A stretch of 64,000 nt of DNA from Pseudopontixanthobacter vadosimaris (lineage in GTDB: Bacteria; Pseudomonadota; Alphaproteobacteria; Sphingomonadales; Sphingomonadaceae). The stretch lies in contig NZ_JABASZ010000014.1 of assembly GCF_012979275.1 (NCBI RefSeq), positions 248,001 through 312,000 of the forward strand, in the 5' to 3' direction. This document shows positions 15,629 through 26,061 of this stretch, in pieces (position 1 is the stretch's first letter; every line of letters begins with the position of its first letter). The notes under the pieces were generated by a model that ran no database searches, was not told where the DNA came from, and saw only the letters and a program-made list of their open reading frames with translations. Position numbers and translations under genes: made by a program.

Positions 15629-18600
15629 TCTTCTTCTCCTTGGGGTTGGGTTGGCCGTTCCGGCCGGGGACGACGCAGCAACAGATAGGCTGCGGGAAGC
15701 ACGAACATGGACAGGAGCGGCGCGGTGATCATCCCGCCGATCATCGGCGCGGCGATGCGGCTCATCACTTCGGAGCCAGCCCCAGTGCCGATCAGGATCG
15801 GAAACAGGCCGGCGAGGATGACCGCGACGGTCATTGCCTTGGGCCGGACGCGCAACAATGCCCCTTCACGGATGGCGGCGGAGACTTCCTCCGCATCCGG
15901 GTCCTCACCGCGCCGCTCCAGCGCAGCTTTCAGATAGATCAGCATGATGACGCCAAATTCGGCTGACACCCCGGCCAGCGCGATGAAGCCGACGGCGGTC
16001 GCGACCGACTGGTTGTATCCCATCAGGTAAAGCAGCCAGAAGCCGCCTGTCAGCGCGAACGGCAAGGTGCCCATGATGAGCAGCGCCTCGTCGAACCGGC
16101 GGAAGATCAGGTAAAGCAGCAGGAATATGATCGCGAGCGTAGCCGGAACGACGATCTGCAGACGTTCGTAGGCCCGCGTGAGATATTCAAACTGCCCGGC
16201 ATAGGACAGGCTGACGCCCGGAGGCAGATCGACCTCGGCCGCGATAACCTCCTGCAGATCGCCAACCACAGAAGACAGATCGCGCCCGCGCACATCGATA
16301 TAGACATAGCTTGTGGGACGGCCCTGTTCGCTCTTGAGCATGGGCGGGCCGCTGGTCACACGCACCTGCGCAACGGTACCAAGCGTGATCTGCTGACCAG
16401 ACGGGGTCAGCACCGGCAGATTGCGCAGCTCGTCGACACTGTCGCGGATCTCGCGCGGATAGCGAACATTGATCGGGTATCTTGCGAGGCCTTCGACTGT
16501 ACGGGCCACATTGGCACCGCCAATTGCGCCGGAGACGATCTGCTGCACGTCGGCGATGTTGAGACCGTAGCGGGCCGCTTCCAGCCGGTCGATATCGACA
16601 TCGACATAGCGGCCTCCCGACAGCCTTTCAGCCAGCGCAGAACTGACGCCGGGAATGTTCTTTGCCGCCTGTTCGATCTGGAGCGCGACGCGTTCCAGCT
16701 CGCCGAGATCTTCGCCCGAAACCTTGACCCCGATCGGGCTCTTGATCCCGGTTGCGAGCATGTCGATCCGGTTGCGGATCGGCGGCACCCAGACATTGGC
16801 AAGGCCAGGCACCTGCACGGCGCGGTCCAGTTCCTCGACCAGCATATCCGGTGTCATGCCCTCGCGCCACTCATCGCGTGGTTTGAAGCGGATGGTCGTC
16901 TCGAACATTGTGAGAGGGGCGGGATCGGTGGCGGTATCGGCGCGCCCGGCCTTGCCGAACACGGTTTCGACTTCCGGTACGGTCATGATCAGCCGGTCGG
17001 TGCGCTGTAGCAGCGCTGACGCCTCTCCGGGAGACAATCCAGGCAGGGCGCTGGGCATGTAGAGCAGGTCGCCTTCGTCGAGCGGCGGCAGGAATTCGCC
17101 GCCAAGCCGCGAGAAGGGAACGAGCGTGGTCAGGAAGACCAGCCCAGCGATGACCAAAGCGGTCTTCGGGCGGCGCATCACCCAGTCTAGCCCGGGCCGA
17201 TAGTCCCGGGTCAGCACGCGATTGACCGGGTTGCTGTCCTCTGCCGGAATCTTTCCGCGCACCAGCCATCCCATCAGCACCGGAACCAGAGTGATCGACA
17301 GGATCGCAGCAGCCGCCATGGCATAGGTCTTGGTAAAGGCCAGCGGTGCGAACAGCCGTCCCTCCTGCGCCTGCAAGGTGAACACCGGCAGAAACGACAA
17401 GGTGATGATCAGCAGGCTGAAAAACAGCGCCGGGCCGACTTCCTTCGAGGCATCCGCGACGATCCGCCAGCGCTCCTGGACGGACAGAACCGTGTCAGGG
17501 TTCTCCTCGGCCCAGCGCTCCAGATGCTTGTGGGCGTTCTCGATCATCACCACCGCAGCATCGACCATCGCGCCGACCGCGATGGCGATCCCGCCAAGAG
17601 ACATGATGTTCGCGTTTACGCCCTGAAAGCGCATCACGATGAAGGCCGCGAGCACGCCGAGCGGAAGGGTGACGACCGCGACGAGTGCCGAGCGCGCGTG
17701 CCACAGGAACAGCAGGCACACCAGGGCAACGACAATGAATTCCTCGATGAGCTTGGAGGTCAGGTTTTCGACCGAAGCATCGATCAATTGCGAACGGTCG
17801 TAGGTGGTGACGATCTCGACCCCTTCGGGCAGGCTTGCCTGCAATTGTTCGAGCTTCGCTTCGACCGCCGCAATTGCGCTGCGCGCATCGGCGCCCTGGC
17901 GCAGAATGACGATACCGCCGGCAACCTCGCCTTCGCCGTTGAGTTCCGCAATGCCGCGCCGCAGCTCCGGGCCGATCTGGATATTGGCCACATCGTCCAG
18001 CGTTACCGGAGTGCCGCCCGCTTGGGCGCGCAAGGGTATGCTGCGAAAATCCGCCAGCGTGCCGAGATAGCCCGAGGCACGGACCATATATTCGGCCTCG
18101 CCCATTTCGACGATAGAGCCCCCGGTTTCCTGATTGCCTGCCTGCACCGCGCGGACCACTTGCGCGTGCGTCACGCCCAGCGAAGCCATGCGATAGGGGT
18201 CGAGCACGATCTGGTACTGCTTGACCATGCCGCCCACGCTGGCGACTTCGGCGATGCCGGGAATGGTTTTCAGCTCGTAGCGCAGGAACCAGTCCTGCAG
18301 GCTCCTGAGCCCGGCCAAGTCGTGACCGCCGCTGCGGTCGACCAGCGCATATTCGTAGATCCAGCCCACCCCGGTTGCATCAGGGCCGAGTGTGCTCTGA
18401 ACCCCGTCGGGCAAGCGGTTCTGGACCTGGTTCAGATACTCCAGAACGCGAGAGCGCGCCCAGTAGAGGTCGGTCCCGTCCTCGAAGATCACATAGACGT
18501 AGCTGTCTCCGAAAAAGGAATAGCCGCGCACGGTCTTGGCACCGGGGACCGACAGCATGGTCGTGGCCATCGGATAGGTCACCTGGTCCTCGACGATACG

Positions 18601-18774
18601 GGGCGCCTGACCTGGATAGTTCGAGCGGATCACCACCTGTACATCGGAAAGGTCCGGCAGGGCATCGACGGGCGTTGTCCGTACCGCCCAGAAACCGGCC
18701 AGCGCCAACCCTATCGCTGCCAGCACCACGAAAAAGCGATTGGCGATCGAGCTATCGATAATGCGCGCGATCAT
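15607..18774 (-). CDS. cusA: CusA-type heavy-metal efflux RND transporter
   Basis: A 1055-residue inner-membrane proton-driven Cu(I)/Ag(I) pump of the HME-RND family. The start at 18774 overlaps the cusB stop by ATGA. The first helix ends in the family segment [33 protein letters not shown] and the TM4 segment [20 protein letters not shown] carry the HME signature; a C-terminal [17 protein letters not shown] is the TM11 counterpart. Two large periplasmic loops separate helix 1-2 and 7-8 as in CusA. It works with CusB and CusC as a tripartite channel spanning the envelope. Confidence 0.95.
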   Translation of the reverse strand: MIARIIDSSIANRFFVVLAAIGLALAGFWAVRTTPVDALPDLSDVQVVIRSNYPGQAPRIVEDQVTYPMATTMLSVPGAKTVRGYSFFGDSYVYVIFEDGTDLYWARSRVLEYLNQVQNRLPDGVQSTLGPDATGVGWIYEYALVDRSGGHDLAGLRSLQDWFLRYELKTIPGIAEVASVGGMVKQYQIVLDPYRMASLGVTHAQVVRAVQAGNQETGGSIVEMGEAEYMVRASGYLGTLADFRSIPLRAQAGGTPVTLDDVANIQIGPELRRGIAELNGEGEVAGGIVILRQGADARSAIAAVEAKLEQLQASLPEGVEIVTTYDRSQLIDASVENLTSKLIEEFIVVALVCLLFLWHARSALVAVVTLPLGVLAAFIVMRFQGVNANIMSLGGIAIAVGAMVDAAVVMIENAHKHLERWAEENPDTVLSVQERWRIVADASKEVGPALFFSLLIITLSFLPVFTLQAQEGRLFAPLAFTKTYAMAAAAILSITLVPVLMGWLVRGKIPAEDSNPVNRVLTRDYRPGLDWVMRRPKTALVIAGLVFLTTLVPFSRLGGEFLPPLDEGDLLYMPSALPGLSPGEASALLQRTDRLIMTVPEVETVFGKAGRADTATDPAPLTMFETTIRFKPRDEWREGMTPDMLVEELDRAVQVPGLANVWVPPIRNRIDMLATGIKSPIGVKVSGEDLGELERVALQIEQAAKNIPGVSSALAERLSGGRYVDVDIDRLEAARYGLNIADVQQIVSGAIGGANVARTVEGLARYPINVRYPREIRDSVDELRNLPVLTPSGQQITLGTVAQVRVTSGPPMLKSEQGRPTSYVYIDVRGRDLSSVVGDLQEVIAAEVDLPPGVSLSYAGQFEYLTRAYERLQIVVPATLAIIFLLLYLIFRRFDEALLIMGTLPFALTGGFWLLYLMGYNQSVATAVGFIALAGVSAEFGVIMLIYLKAALERRGEDPDAEEVSAAIREGALLRVRPKAMTVAVILAGLFPILIGTGAGSEVMSRIAAPMIGGMITAPLLSMFVLPAAYLLLRRPRPERPTQPQGEEECVTQPS

Positions 18775-20282
18775 TGCCCGGTTTTCCGGATCGAGACGAT
18801 GCGCGGACCCGTACTGGCTTGCACAAATGTGAAGGAGACCCGGTCGCCGCGCGCGAAACCGCGCAGCTGTTCCGGTCCTTCGCTGGCGAAGGGCATGGTC
18901 ATCGCCGGCCATTCGAGCGCAGGCACCGGACCGTGGCGCAAGGTCACGCTGTTGGCGTTTATGCGCTCGATCGTCCCGGTCGCGCGATAAGTCTGTGGCT
19001 CATCTGCATCGTCCGATCCTCGGTCTTCGCTCGCACCGGATGGTGCCTGATCGACGGGACGCACGTCGATGCCGGCAAGGCTGGCTTCGGAATCGAGCAG
19101 GAACTGGCCCGAGGTGACCACTCTCTCTCCTGCAGCCAGCCCGGCAAGGACTTCGGTCCGTCCGTTCGCTTCGCGGCCGATACGGATTTCGGCGGGCCGA
19201 TTGCCGCCGCCTTCCTGCGCGATCATCACCAGGGTCCGCTCGCCGGTGCGAATGACAGCTTCCGAAGGGACCAGCAGCGCTTCGCGCCGTTCAGGCGCGA
19301 GCATCACTTGGGCAAACATGCCAGGCTTGAGCCGCAGGCCCGGATTGGGCATCGCTGCCCGCACGGTGATCGTGCGGCTCGCATCCTGCGCGCTCGGCAG
19401 AATGGCGATGATGCGTCCGGCAAACCGTTCGCCGGGAAAGGCAGTGAGAGTGGCGCTCACCGGCTGCCCGACACGCGCGTTGCCAGCCAGTGCCTCGGGT
19501 ACCGCCGCCTCGAGCCAGATCGGACTGTACCCGCTGATCTCGGCCAGCGATTGGCCCGCCGCCACGGTCATGCCCGGCCTTACCCCGAGCGACGTGATCG
19601 CGCCCGATTGCGGTGCAGTGACGGTGATGATCGTTTGCGGCCGTCCGCTTCGGGCGACCGAGGCGATCATCGAGTCCGGCATGCCAAGCAGCCGCAGGCG
19701 CTCGCGAGCGGCCCGGGTCAACGCTTCGTCGCCGGTTGCGGCAACAGCAAGATACTCGTTTTGTGCGCCGCCCCATTCGGGCACCAGAATGTCGACGATC
19801 GGAGCGCCTCTGGCAATCAGGTCCTGCGGTGCATGGCCGTAGGTCCGCTGAACATAGCCGCCGGCGCGCGGCTGAACGATCGCCATCTCGCTGCCGTTAT
19901 AAGCGAGCGTGCCGGTGACGCTGATTTCGGGCTCCAGCACGCCATATTCCGCTTCAGCAGTCCGGATCCCGAAATTCTGGACGAGCGTCGAATCGATGCT
20001 CACACCCCCGGCGCCCTGCGCGTCGCCGCCCGCACATTTGGGAACAAGCTGCATGTCCATGAAAGGAGATTTGCCCGGCTCGTCGAAGCGCTGATCAGGG
20101 ACCATCGGATCGTACCAGTAGAGCACGTCCTCGCAGCCCGTATCGGTCGCTGCATCGCCGCCGCCGCTCTCGCCGCCGAGCGTGGACAAACCATAGCCCG
20201 CCAACAAACTGACCAGAGCAATGCCAAGCCCAGCCGCATACATGCGCTGGCGCGGTGTGAATCGTTCGAGCGCGGAGTTCAT
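18771..20282 (-). CDS. cusB: CusB membrane-fusion protein with C-terminal CusF domain
   Basis: A 503-residue periplasmic adaptor of the Cus pump. An N-terminal membrane segment (about 14-36) is followed by a heavy-metal-binding domain (about 49-86, [20 protein letters not shown] and [10 protein letters not shown]), the barrel-sandwich and beta-barrel domains ([37 protein letters not shown]) and, from about residue 430, a CusF-type domain ([20 protein letters not shown] and EWPAMTMPF). Stand-alone CusB lacks this last domain, so here adaptor and chaperone are one chain. Its ends overlap cusC and cusA by 4 nt each. Confidence 0.94.
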   Translation of the reverse strand: MNSALERFTPRQRMYAAGLGIALVSLLAGYGLSTLGGESGGGDAATDTGCEDVLYWYDPMVPDQRFDEPGKSPFMDMQLVPKCAGGDAQGAGGVSIDSTLVQNFGIRTAEAEYGVLEPEISVTGTLAYNGSEMAIVQPRAGGYVQRTYGHAPQDLIARGAPIVDILVPEWGGAQNEYLAVAATGDEALTRAARERLRLLGMPDSMIASVARSGRPQTIITVTAPQSGAITSLGVRPGMTVAAGQSLAEISGYSPIWLEAAVPEALAGNARVGQPVSATLTAFPGERFAGRIIAILPSAQDASRTITVRAAMPNPGLRLKPGMFAQVMLAPERREALLVPSEAVIRTGERTLVMIAQEGGGNRPAEIRIGREANGRTEVLAGLAAGERVVTSGQFLLDSEASLAGIDVRPVDQAPSGASEDRGSDDADEPQTYRATGTIERINANSVTLRHGPVPALEWPAMTMPFASEGPEQLRGFARGDRVSFTFVQASTGPRIVSIRKTGQ

Positions 20283-21514
20283 GGCCTGCTCTCCCCGTAG
20301 GTGAGTCGCAGCCTCACCGCCGCCTCGACAGCTGCCTGTTCGCGCTCGAGTATCTCCAGTTCGAGCAGCGCGAGCGCGGATTTCGCCGCAATGACATCGA
20401 CGAGATCGGCACGCCCGGCCGCGAAGCTGGCTGTCTCGAGGTCGGCGCGGTCGCGCGCCAGCGGGAGAAGCTCGTCACGCGCGCGTTCCCATTGCCGCAC
20501 TGTGCTGCGCCAAGTGGCCAGATCGGCTTCGAAGCCGGCAACCAAGGCGCGCCTGCGATCCTCGCGCTCGGCCGATGCGGCGGCGGCCTCGGATTCGGCT
20601 GCGGCAATGCGCGGATTCTGCCGCCGGTCGGTAAAGATCGGTAGTGTAATGGACCCCATGATCGACACCGCATCGCCGAAATCGGGGTTGCGGCGACCAT
20701 AGGTGGCGCTCACGCCGAAATCGGGTCGTTTCTCGGCGCGTGCGAGCGCGACACCGGCTTCGGCCCGGCCTCGTTCGGCATCGGCCAGCAGGATTTCGGG
20801 ATTGCTCTCGAGCTCGAACCGCAGCCGTTCCTGATCGAGGACAGCCGATGGCGCGGCACCCAGAGCAACCGGATCTGCGAGCGGTACATATCGGGAAATC
20901 TGCGCTTGCGCCGCGTCGCGCTCGGCTTCGATAGCGGTAATCGCATCCTCAATTCCGAGTAGCTCGCGCCGGATGGCCAGACTCTCTGCCGGGCGGGCCG
21001 ACCCCGAAGCGACAGCACTGTTGGCCACCGGAACGAATGCTCTCAGTTCGTCGAGCGCGCCTTGGGCAAGATGAAGCCGCGCTTGCGCATAATGGAGCCG
21101 GACCCAGGCCGTTCCCGCATCGGCGAGAAGAATACGCTCGGCCATGCCAAGGCGTGCCTCGGCGAGGCGCACTTCCGAACTGGCAACGCCGAACCTCGCC
21201 CGTCGACGGGCGAGATTGGGGATTTCCTGCTCGATACCGATTGCGATCTGCGTGGGGAGTTGCCGGTCTGGGTCGAACGCGGCAGGTCCGGTCACAGGAA
21301 GGTTCATGATCCCTGCACGCACACGCGGATCGGGAAGCTCGTCCGCCGCCTCTGCTGCTTCGCGCCGTGATTGAACACGCAGCGCGCCAGCTTCCAGAAC
21401 GGGCTGTTCGCCCCGTACCGCTGCAAGTGCTTCCTCGTATCCGACAGACTGTGCTTGTGCAGTCTGCGCGGCGAGCAGGGCCGAAAACGGCACCCAGCCA
21501 ATTCGCCAATCCAT
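20279..21514 (-). CDS. cusC: CusC-like outer-membrane efflux protein (TolC family)
   Basis: A 411-residue outer-membrane channel subunit with a signal peptide (MDWRIGWVPFSALLAAQTAQ, cleavage near AQAQ) and long Ala/Glu/Arg-rich helices in two repeats (LRVQSRREAAEAADELPDPR and LERERDAAQ-like segments). GVSATYGRRNPDFGDAVSIM and ITLPIFTDRRQNPRIAAAES are typical of the CusC/CzcC branch. The start at 21514 is preferred to the upstream in-frame codon because the signal peptide begins here. It overlaps cusB by ATGA. Confidence 0.9.
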   Translation of the reverse strand: MDWRIGWVPFSALLAAQTAQAQSVGYEEALAAVRGEQPVLEAGALRVQSRREAAEAADELPDPRVRAGIMNLPVTGPAAFDPDRQLPTQIAIGIEQEIPNLARRRARFGVASSEVRLAEARLGMAERILLADAGTAWVRLHYAQARLHLAQGALDELRAFVPVANSAVASGSARPAESLAIRRELLGIEDAITAIEAERDAAQAQISRYVPLADPVALGAAPSAVLDQERLRFELESNPEILLADAERGRAEAGVALARAEKRPDFGVSATYGRRNPDFGDAVSIMGSITLPIFTDRRQNPRIAAAESEAAAASAEREDRRRALVAGFEADLATWRSTVRQWERARDELLPLARDRADLETASFAAGRADLVDVIAAKSALALLELEILEREQAAVEAAVRLRLTYGESRP

Positions 21515-21637
21515 AATTCTCACTCTTTCAAAGCAAGCTGACCGGGAAGGTCCACGGCGCACGCGGTCAATCGACCGGGCGCTGGGCCTGTTTATCCGTC
21601 AAGCTCGCAAGCGATGCGATGCACCGCCCGGGAAATG

Positions 21638-22048
21638 CTAGATGGTGAGCTGGCGTTGTGGAGGTGGCGATTCCGGCGGTAGCGGCTGGCTCTCGAGCCT
21701 GCTGGCACTCGCGGAAAGGTACTGAGGCGCAACAAAAAGCGGTTCTGTATGCGCCAGTCCCGAGCCGGTAAGCGCCAGGGGCGGAAAACAATTCATCGCA
21801 ACGAGACAATCGAGTGTCATCTCGCAGCAAGGCCCGTGCTGCTCGGCATTGTCCTTATCGGCCATCACCTGCTCGGGCATTGTGTGATTGGGCATGCCTT
21901 GCACCATTTCAGCGCAATCAGTCGTTCCGGCCACTTCAATCTGCGGAACAGCTGCCTGTGCTGCGTCCTGCACAAACAGGCCGAAGCTGAAGCAGATCAA
22001 AGTAAGAGCACGAATATACGTCACCGGTTTGGGATAGTCCGAACGCAT
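21638..22048 (-). CDS. Small secreted Cys-rich protein at the head of the cus operon
   Basis: A 136-residue protein if started at ATG 22048; the frame extends upstream to a TTG at 22111. A signal peptide is seen (IRALTLICFSFGLFVQDAAQ). The mature part holds several Cys, His and Met residues (MPNHTMPEQVMADKDNAEQH, GPCCEMTLDCLVAMNCFP) and ends in a Pro/Gln tail. Proteins of this type commonly precede cus and czc operons and may act in periplasmic metal binding or sensing, but no function is established. It lies 123 nt before cusC on the same strand. Confidence 0.62.
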   Translation of the reverse strand: MRSDYPKPVTYIRALTLICFSFGLFVQDAAQAAVPQIEVAGTTDCAEMVQGMPNHTMPEQVMADKDNAEQHGPCCEMTLDCLVAMNCFPPLALTGSGLAHTEPLFVAPQYLSASASRLESQPLPPESPPPQRQLTI

Positions 22049-22143
22049 ACGATGTGCAAGTCGGTTATCAGGCTGAAGACAAAGGTCAGATTTATGTTTT
22101 CGCTTCAGCAAACCCGAAGCCCAAACCTATTGCTCAAATTTGC

Positions 22144-22587
22144 CTAACAGCAACCTGACTTTGACGCTTCCTCGGTGGGTTCCGATACCTCACGCACCAG
22201 ATCGCCGGTCTCTTTTTCGTTCGCGTGCCGAGCAATGTCGGCTTGTGAAACGATGCCGCAACATTTGCCACTCTCGTCCACAACAGGAAGCCGCCGAACT
22301 TTGTTGTCCTCCATTTTGCTGCGACAATCATCGACACTCGTGTCGGGTGTGACAGTAATCGGAGAGCTTGTCATCACGTCTTCTACCGACGTGTCAGAAG
22401 ACTTGCCGTCTGCGACGCAGCGACAAGCAATGTCACGATCGGTAATCACTCCGACCAGTGTGCCGGAATCATCTACAACCGGAATTTCGCCGCAGTCGTT
22501 TTTCACCATGAGATTAGCGGCCTCCCGTACCCTGGTCGAAGGATTGCAGCATGCAGGATTCGAGGTCATCACATTCTTGGCTTCCAT
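22144..22587 (-). CDS. CBS-domain pair protein
   Basis: A 147-residue cytoplasmic protein made of two CBS motifs: residues about 5-60 (NVMTSNPACCNPSTRVREAA, DCGEIPVVDDSGTLVGVITD) and about 72-125 (DVMTSSPITVTPDTSVDDCR, VRRLPVVDESGKCCGIVSQA). CBS pairs bind adenosine nucleotides and regulate partner proteins. The ATG at 22587 has GGAG 7 nt upstream. It contains many Cys and ends SKSGCC. No partner enzyme sits beside it. Confidence 0.88.
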   Translation of the reverse strand: MEAKNVMTSNPACCNPSTRVREAANLMVKNDCGEIPVVDDSGTLVGVITDRDIACRCVADGKSSDTSVEDVMTSSPITVTPDTSVDDCRSKMEDNKVRRLPVVDESGKCCGIVSQADIARHANEKETGDLVREVSEPTEEASKSGCC

Positions 22588-23017
22588 GATATGTCTCCAA
22601 TTTCTATTAAATACCTGAATATTTGCGTACCATTGCAACGGCGAGGCGCCGGATAATGTTCCTCTCGCATTTCCGGATGAAATCGATATGGACGAACGGG
22701 CACGGTCATGCCGAACGAAAGCTGTAGAATGGCATTCGCCACCTCATGGAAGGCGCTAGCATCTGAATAGGCCTTACCCAGAAGCCCAGGAATACAGAAG
22801 TATGGGTCCGCCGAGAGGCGTGAGGCACAGGCACCGGCCCGCTTCATTGCTCTTCACAGTCTCCGCAGCGATAGCCGCCCTAATGCAAGTGTCTGCCCGC
22901 TTTATGAAGAATTCGCGGCCATCTCTCGTCTCAGTCTTCATGATGTTGAAGATCGGGTAGCAGCGATAAGTAACTGCTTTTTCAATAGTCCGTGTGCGGG
23001 ACAATCATCGAACGCTC
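22588..23017. other. Gene-poor spacer between CBS gene and aldehyde dehydrogenase gene
   Basis: About 430 nt without a convincing gene. A 76-codon frame on the minus strand (22774-23004) is open but has no recognisable domain or ribosome site. No tRNA, repeat or clear terminator was found by eye. Confidence 0.5.
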
Positions 23018-24424
23018 CTATCGATCTGATCGAAAACCATCCTCTGGCCAGTTCCAGACGGCCATTTTCTCAAGGCTCATATCCTCCATCGTATAGGCGA
23101 TCCCGCCGACGCCAAGCCCGGAGCGGCGCAGCCCTGCAAAAGGCATCCAGTCGACGCGGAATGCCGTATGGTCGTTCACCATCACAGCCGATCCCGCCAG
23201 AGACTGTATGCAATGATTGGCGATTGACAGCCGATCGGTGAATATAGCGGCCTGAAAGGCGTAAGGCAGGGCATTGGCCTGCTCGATAGCCAGGTCGATA
23301 TCGTCATAGCCATACACGCAGATCACGGGGCCGAAGATTTCTTCCTGGGATACCTTGGCACTTTCGGGAGGATCGACAATGACGGTCGGGGAGAAAAGAG
23401 TGTCACTCAGACGGCTTCCCCCGCACACCAGGGTACCGCCTGCTGCGATGGCTTCATCGACCCAGCGTTCGACGCGGTCGACTTCCTCCGTCCGGATCAA
23501 GGGGCCGCATTGGGTTTCAGCATCGGCGGGATCGCCCACGACCAGCTTTTCGGCAGCTCGCCCCAGGTCATTGGCGAAGTCTTTCAATTCTGCAGCAGGG
23601 ACGAATACGCGCTGCACGGAAACGCAGACCTGACCCGAATGATAGAACCCGCCTTTGAGCAACGAGGCGATCACTGCTGCGCGCTCCACGCCGCTGTCCA
23701 CGATGACCGGCGCCGCGCCGCCGTTCTCGAGAGCAATGCGGGTTCCCGGCGCCAGCTTCGAGCGAAGCATCCAGCCGATTTTCGCAGAACCGATGAATGA
23801 GAAGAACGCCGTGCGCGGATCGGTTGCCATTTTTTCGGCGACATCGTTGCTGCACGGAGCGAACCGGCACCAGGCCTCGGGCAGGCCGGCTTCATGGAGA
23901 ATGCTCACGAAGCTCTGGCATGACAGAGGCGTTTCCAGCGCAGGCTTGATGAGAACGGGGCACCCGGCTGCTACCGCCGGTCCGACCTGATGGACGATCA
24001 GGTTGAGGGGGTGATTGAATGCCGAGATCGCCGCGACAGGACCGATCGGTTCGCGGAAGGTATACGCCGTCCGTCCCGCACCCGCGTCTGTCAGGTCCAT
24101 GGGGATCTCGTGGCCGCCGCCATCGCTGAGCGCCTGAACGCACAAGTCGACGCTGTTGATCGCGCGACCGGCTTCCACGCGCGCATCGACCAAGGGCTTG
24201 CCGCCCTCCCTGACGATCTGGAGAGCCAGTTCTTCGGCTCGTTCGCGCATGATATCCGCCGCCCGCCGGAGGATGGCGATACGCTCGTGCACGGCAAGCC
24301 AGCAACTGCGGTCGCGGTGGAGCAACTGCGCTTCATTCAGCCATTCATCGATTTGAGCCCAGTCAACAAGCGGTACTTCTGCAATCGGCGAGCGGTCGAA
24401 AGGATTGTGAACGATCGTTTTCAT
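23018..24424 (-). CDS. Aldehyde dehydrogenase family protein
   Basis: A 468-residue NAD(P)-dependent aldehyde dehydrogenase of the non-acylating type. Seen: cofactor/anchor segment PIGPVAAISAFNHPLNLIVH (about 140-160), LIKPALETPLS, the SFIGSAKIGWML segment, ALENGGAAPVIV around the general-base Glu, and the nucleophile in FYHSGQVCVSVQRVFV (Cys near residue 267); EEIFGPVICVYGY near 385. The start at 24424 forms an ATGA overlap with the upstream TPP-enzyme gene, so the two are made together. The aldehyde is unknown; a product of the TPP enzyme is the simplest candidate. Confidence 0.92.
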   Translation of the reverse strand: MKTIVHNPFDRSPIAEVPLVDWAQIDEWLNEAQLLHRDRSCWLAVHERIAILRRAADIMRERAEELALQIVREGGKPLVDARVEAGRAINSVDLCVQALSDGGGHEIPMDLTDAGAGRTAYTFREPIGPVAAISAFNHPLNLIVHQVGPAVAAGCPVLIKPALETPLSCQSFVSILHEAGLPEAWCRFAPCSNDVAEKMATDPRTAFFSFIGSAKIGWMLRSKLAPGTRIALENGGAAPVIVDSGVERAAVIASLLKGGFYHSGQVCVSVQRVFVPAAELKDFANDLGRAAEKLVVGDPADAETQCGPLIRTEEVDRVERWVDEAIAAGGTLVCGGSRLSDTLFSPTVIVDPPESAKVSQEEIFGPVICVYGYDDIDLAIEQANALPYAFQAAIFTDRLSIANHCIQSLAGSAVMVNDHTAFRVDWMPFAGLRRSGLGVGGIAYTMEDMSLEKMAVWNWPEDGFRSDR

Positions 24425-26061
24425 AGCTCGCACACCTTCGCGCCGAGTTCGTCGATCAGCACCTTCTTGTTTTCGGAATAGTCGACGGGCAGATCGACGA
24501 TATGCACGCCGCCCGCCTCGAATGCGTCGTTCAGGACCGCCACAAGATCTGCGCTCCGTTCGACCCGGTGACCGGTCGCTCCATAGCTTTGTGCGTAGGT
24601 GACGAAGTCGGGATTGGAAAAGGTCAGGCCGTAGTCCGGAAAGCCGAGCTGGTCCTGCTTCCAGCGGATCATGCCGTATGCCGCATCGTTCAGGACGAGT
24701 ACGACGAGGTTCAGGCCCAGCCTGACGGCCGTTTCCAGCTCCTGCGAGTTCATCATGAACCCGCCATCGCCGCATACCGCGAGAACTCTGCGCCCGGGCG
24801 ACAGCATCGCCGCCATCATGGCGGATGGAAGGCCCGCGCCCATCGTCGCCAATGCATTGTCGAGAAGGATGGTGCCCGGTTCATTCGCAATGTAGTTTCT
24901 GGCGAACCAGATCTTGTAGATACCGTTGTCGAGCGCAACGATATCATCGCGCGCCATTACGCTGCGTACGTCGGCAACCACGCGCTGGGGGACCATCGGA
25001 AAACGTTCGTCGTCGCTGGTTTCGGAAATGTGCGAAGCAATCTCGTGATGCAGGGCGGTATAATAGCTGCGATCGCACTGCAGCTTGCCATCCAGGCGGT
25101 TTCCCAGCCGCTCGACCGAACCGGCAATGTCACCGATTACCTCCAGCTGCGGGAAATAGACCTGATCGACTTCGGCCGCCTTGTAATTGATATGGATGAC
25201 GGTCTGCCCGCCCGGCTCCATGAAGAAGGGCGGCTTCTCCACCACGTCGTGACCGATATTGACGATCAGATCGGCCTTCTCGATCGCGCAGTGAACATAA
25301 TCGCCCGACGATAGCGCCGCGGTGCCCAGATAGAGCTCGTTATCTTCATCGACCACGCCCTTGCCCATCTGGGTGTCGAAGAAGGGAAAGCCGGTATCGG
25401 CCACGAATTTGCGCAACGCCTTCGAAGCGCGGCGGCGGTTTGCTCCGGCTCCGATCAGCAGTAATGGCCGCTCAGCCGCGATGATCCGCTCGGCCGCTTC
25501 GTCGAGCGCCGCATCTCCGGCGACCGCATAACGCCTGTGATGCGGCGGTATGACCGGTTCGATCGTTTCCTCTTCAGCGATATCTTCCGGAAGCTCGAGC
25601 AGCACAGCGCCCGGTCTTTCTTCCTGCGCCAGGCGGAAACCCTCGCGAACGAGCGAGGGGATGCGATTGCCGTTCACGATCTGGGTCGAAGCCTTGCATA
25701 GCGGCGTAAACAGCGAAACAACGTCGACAATTTGGAACTGCGCCTGTTTCGATGTCTTTATCGGTTTCTGCCCGGTGATGATGATGAGCGGAAAGGCCCC
25801 GAGCGCGGCATAGGCTGCCGGAGTTGTCAGGTTCGTCGCACCAGGCCCGAGAGTTGCGAGGCAAACCCCCGCCTTGCCGGTCAGACGGCCATAGGTCGCC
25901 GCCATGAAGCCCGCACCTTGCTCATGGCGCGTCAATACCAATTCGATTGAGGACGTGCGCAGGGATTCCAGCAGGTCGAGGTTTTCTTCGCCGGGAACGG
26001 CAAAGATGTATTCCACCTCTTCAGCCTCTAATGCAGCGATAAACAAGTCAGAGGCTTTCAT
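24421..26061 (-). CDS. Acetolactate synthase-like thiamine-pyrophosphate enzyme
   Basis: A 546-residue TPP enzyme of the IlvB/AlsS family. The catalytic Glu is in LTRHEQGAGFMAATYGRLTG (Glu near residue 47); the central domain and the TPP/Mg motif VCGDGGFMMNSQELETAVRL (about 425-445) with NDAAYGMIRWKQ are complete. Family reaction: joining of two pyruvates to 2-acetolactate with loss of CO2; related enzymes decarboxylate 2-keto acids to aldehydes. No small subunit (ilvH) is beside it, so a catabolic AlsS-like or a specialised keto-acid decarboxylase role is likely. It is coupled to the aldehyde dehydrogenase by ATGA. Confidence 0.86.
   Translation of the reverse strand: MKASDLFIAALEAEEVEYIFAVPGEENLDLLESLRTSSIELVLTRHEQGAGFMAATYGRLTGKAGVCLATLGPGATNLTTPAAYAALGAFPLIIITGQKPIKTSKQAQFQIVDVVSLFTPLCKASTQIVNGNRIPSLVREGFRLAQEERPGAVLLELPEDIAEEETIEPVIPPHHRRYAVAGDAALDEAAERIIAAERPLLLIGAGANRRRASKALRKFVADTGFPFFDTQMGKGVVDEDNELYLGTAALSSGDYVHCAIEKADLIVNIGHDVVEKPPFFMEPGGQTVIHINYKAAEVDQVYFPQLEVIGDIAGSVERLGNRLDGKLQCDRSYYTALHHEIASHISETSDDERFPMVPQRVVADVRSVMARDDIVALDNGIYKIWFARNYIANEPGTILLDNALATMGAGLPSAMMAAMLSPGRRVLAVCGDGGFMMNSQELETAVRLGLNLVVLVLNDAAYGMIRWKQDQLGFPDYGLTFSNPDFVTYAQSYGATGHRVERSADLVAVLNDAFEAGGVHIVDLPVDYSENKKVLIDELGAKVCEL

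Noticed and set aside
17524-20300. Two long plus-strand frames opposite cusA and cusB
   Set aside because: Same codon-mirror effect; His/Arg-rich sequences without family features.
22774-23004. 76-codon minus-strand frame before the aldehyde dehydrogenase gene
   Set aside because: No ribosome site, domain or operon overlap; kept only as part of the gap description.
24002-24030. TTGAGGG inside the aldehyde dehydrogenase gene as a fifth ECF promoter
   Set aside because: No CGTA at 16 nt and it lies in coding sequence in the wrong direction.
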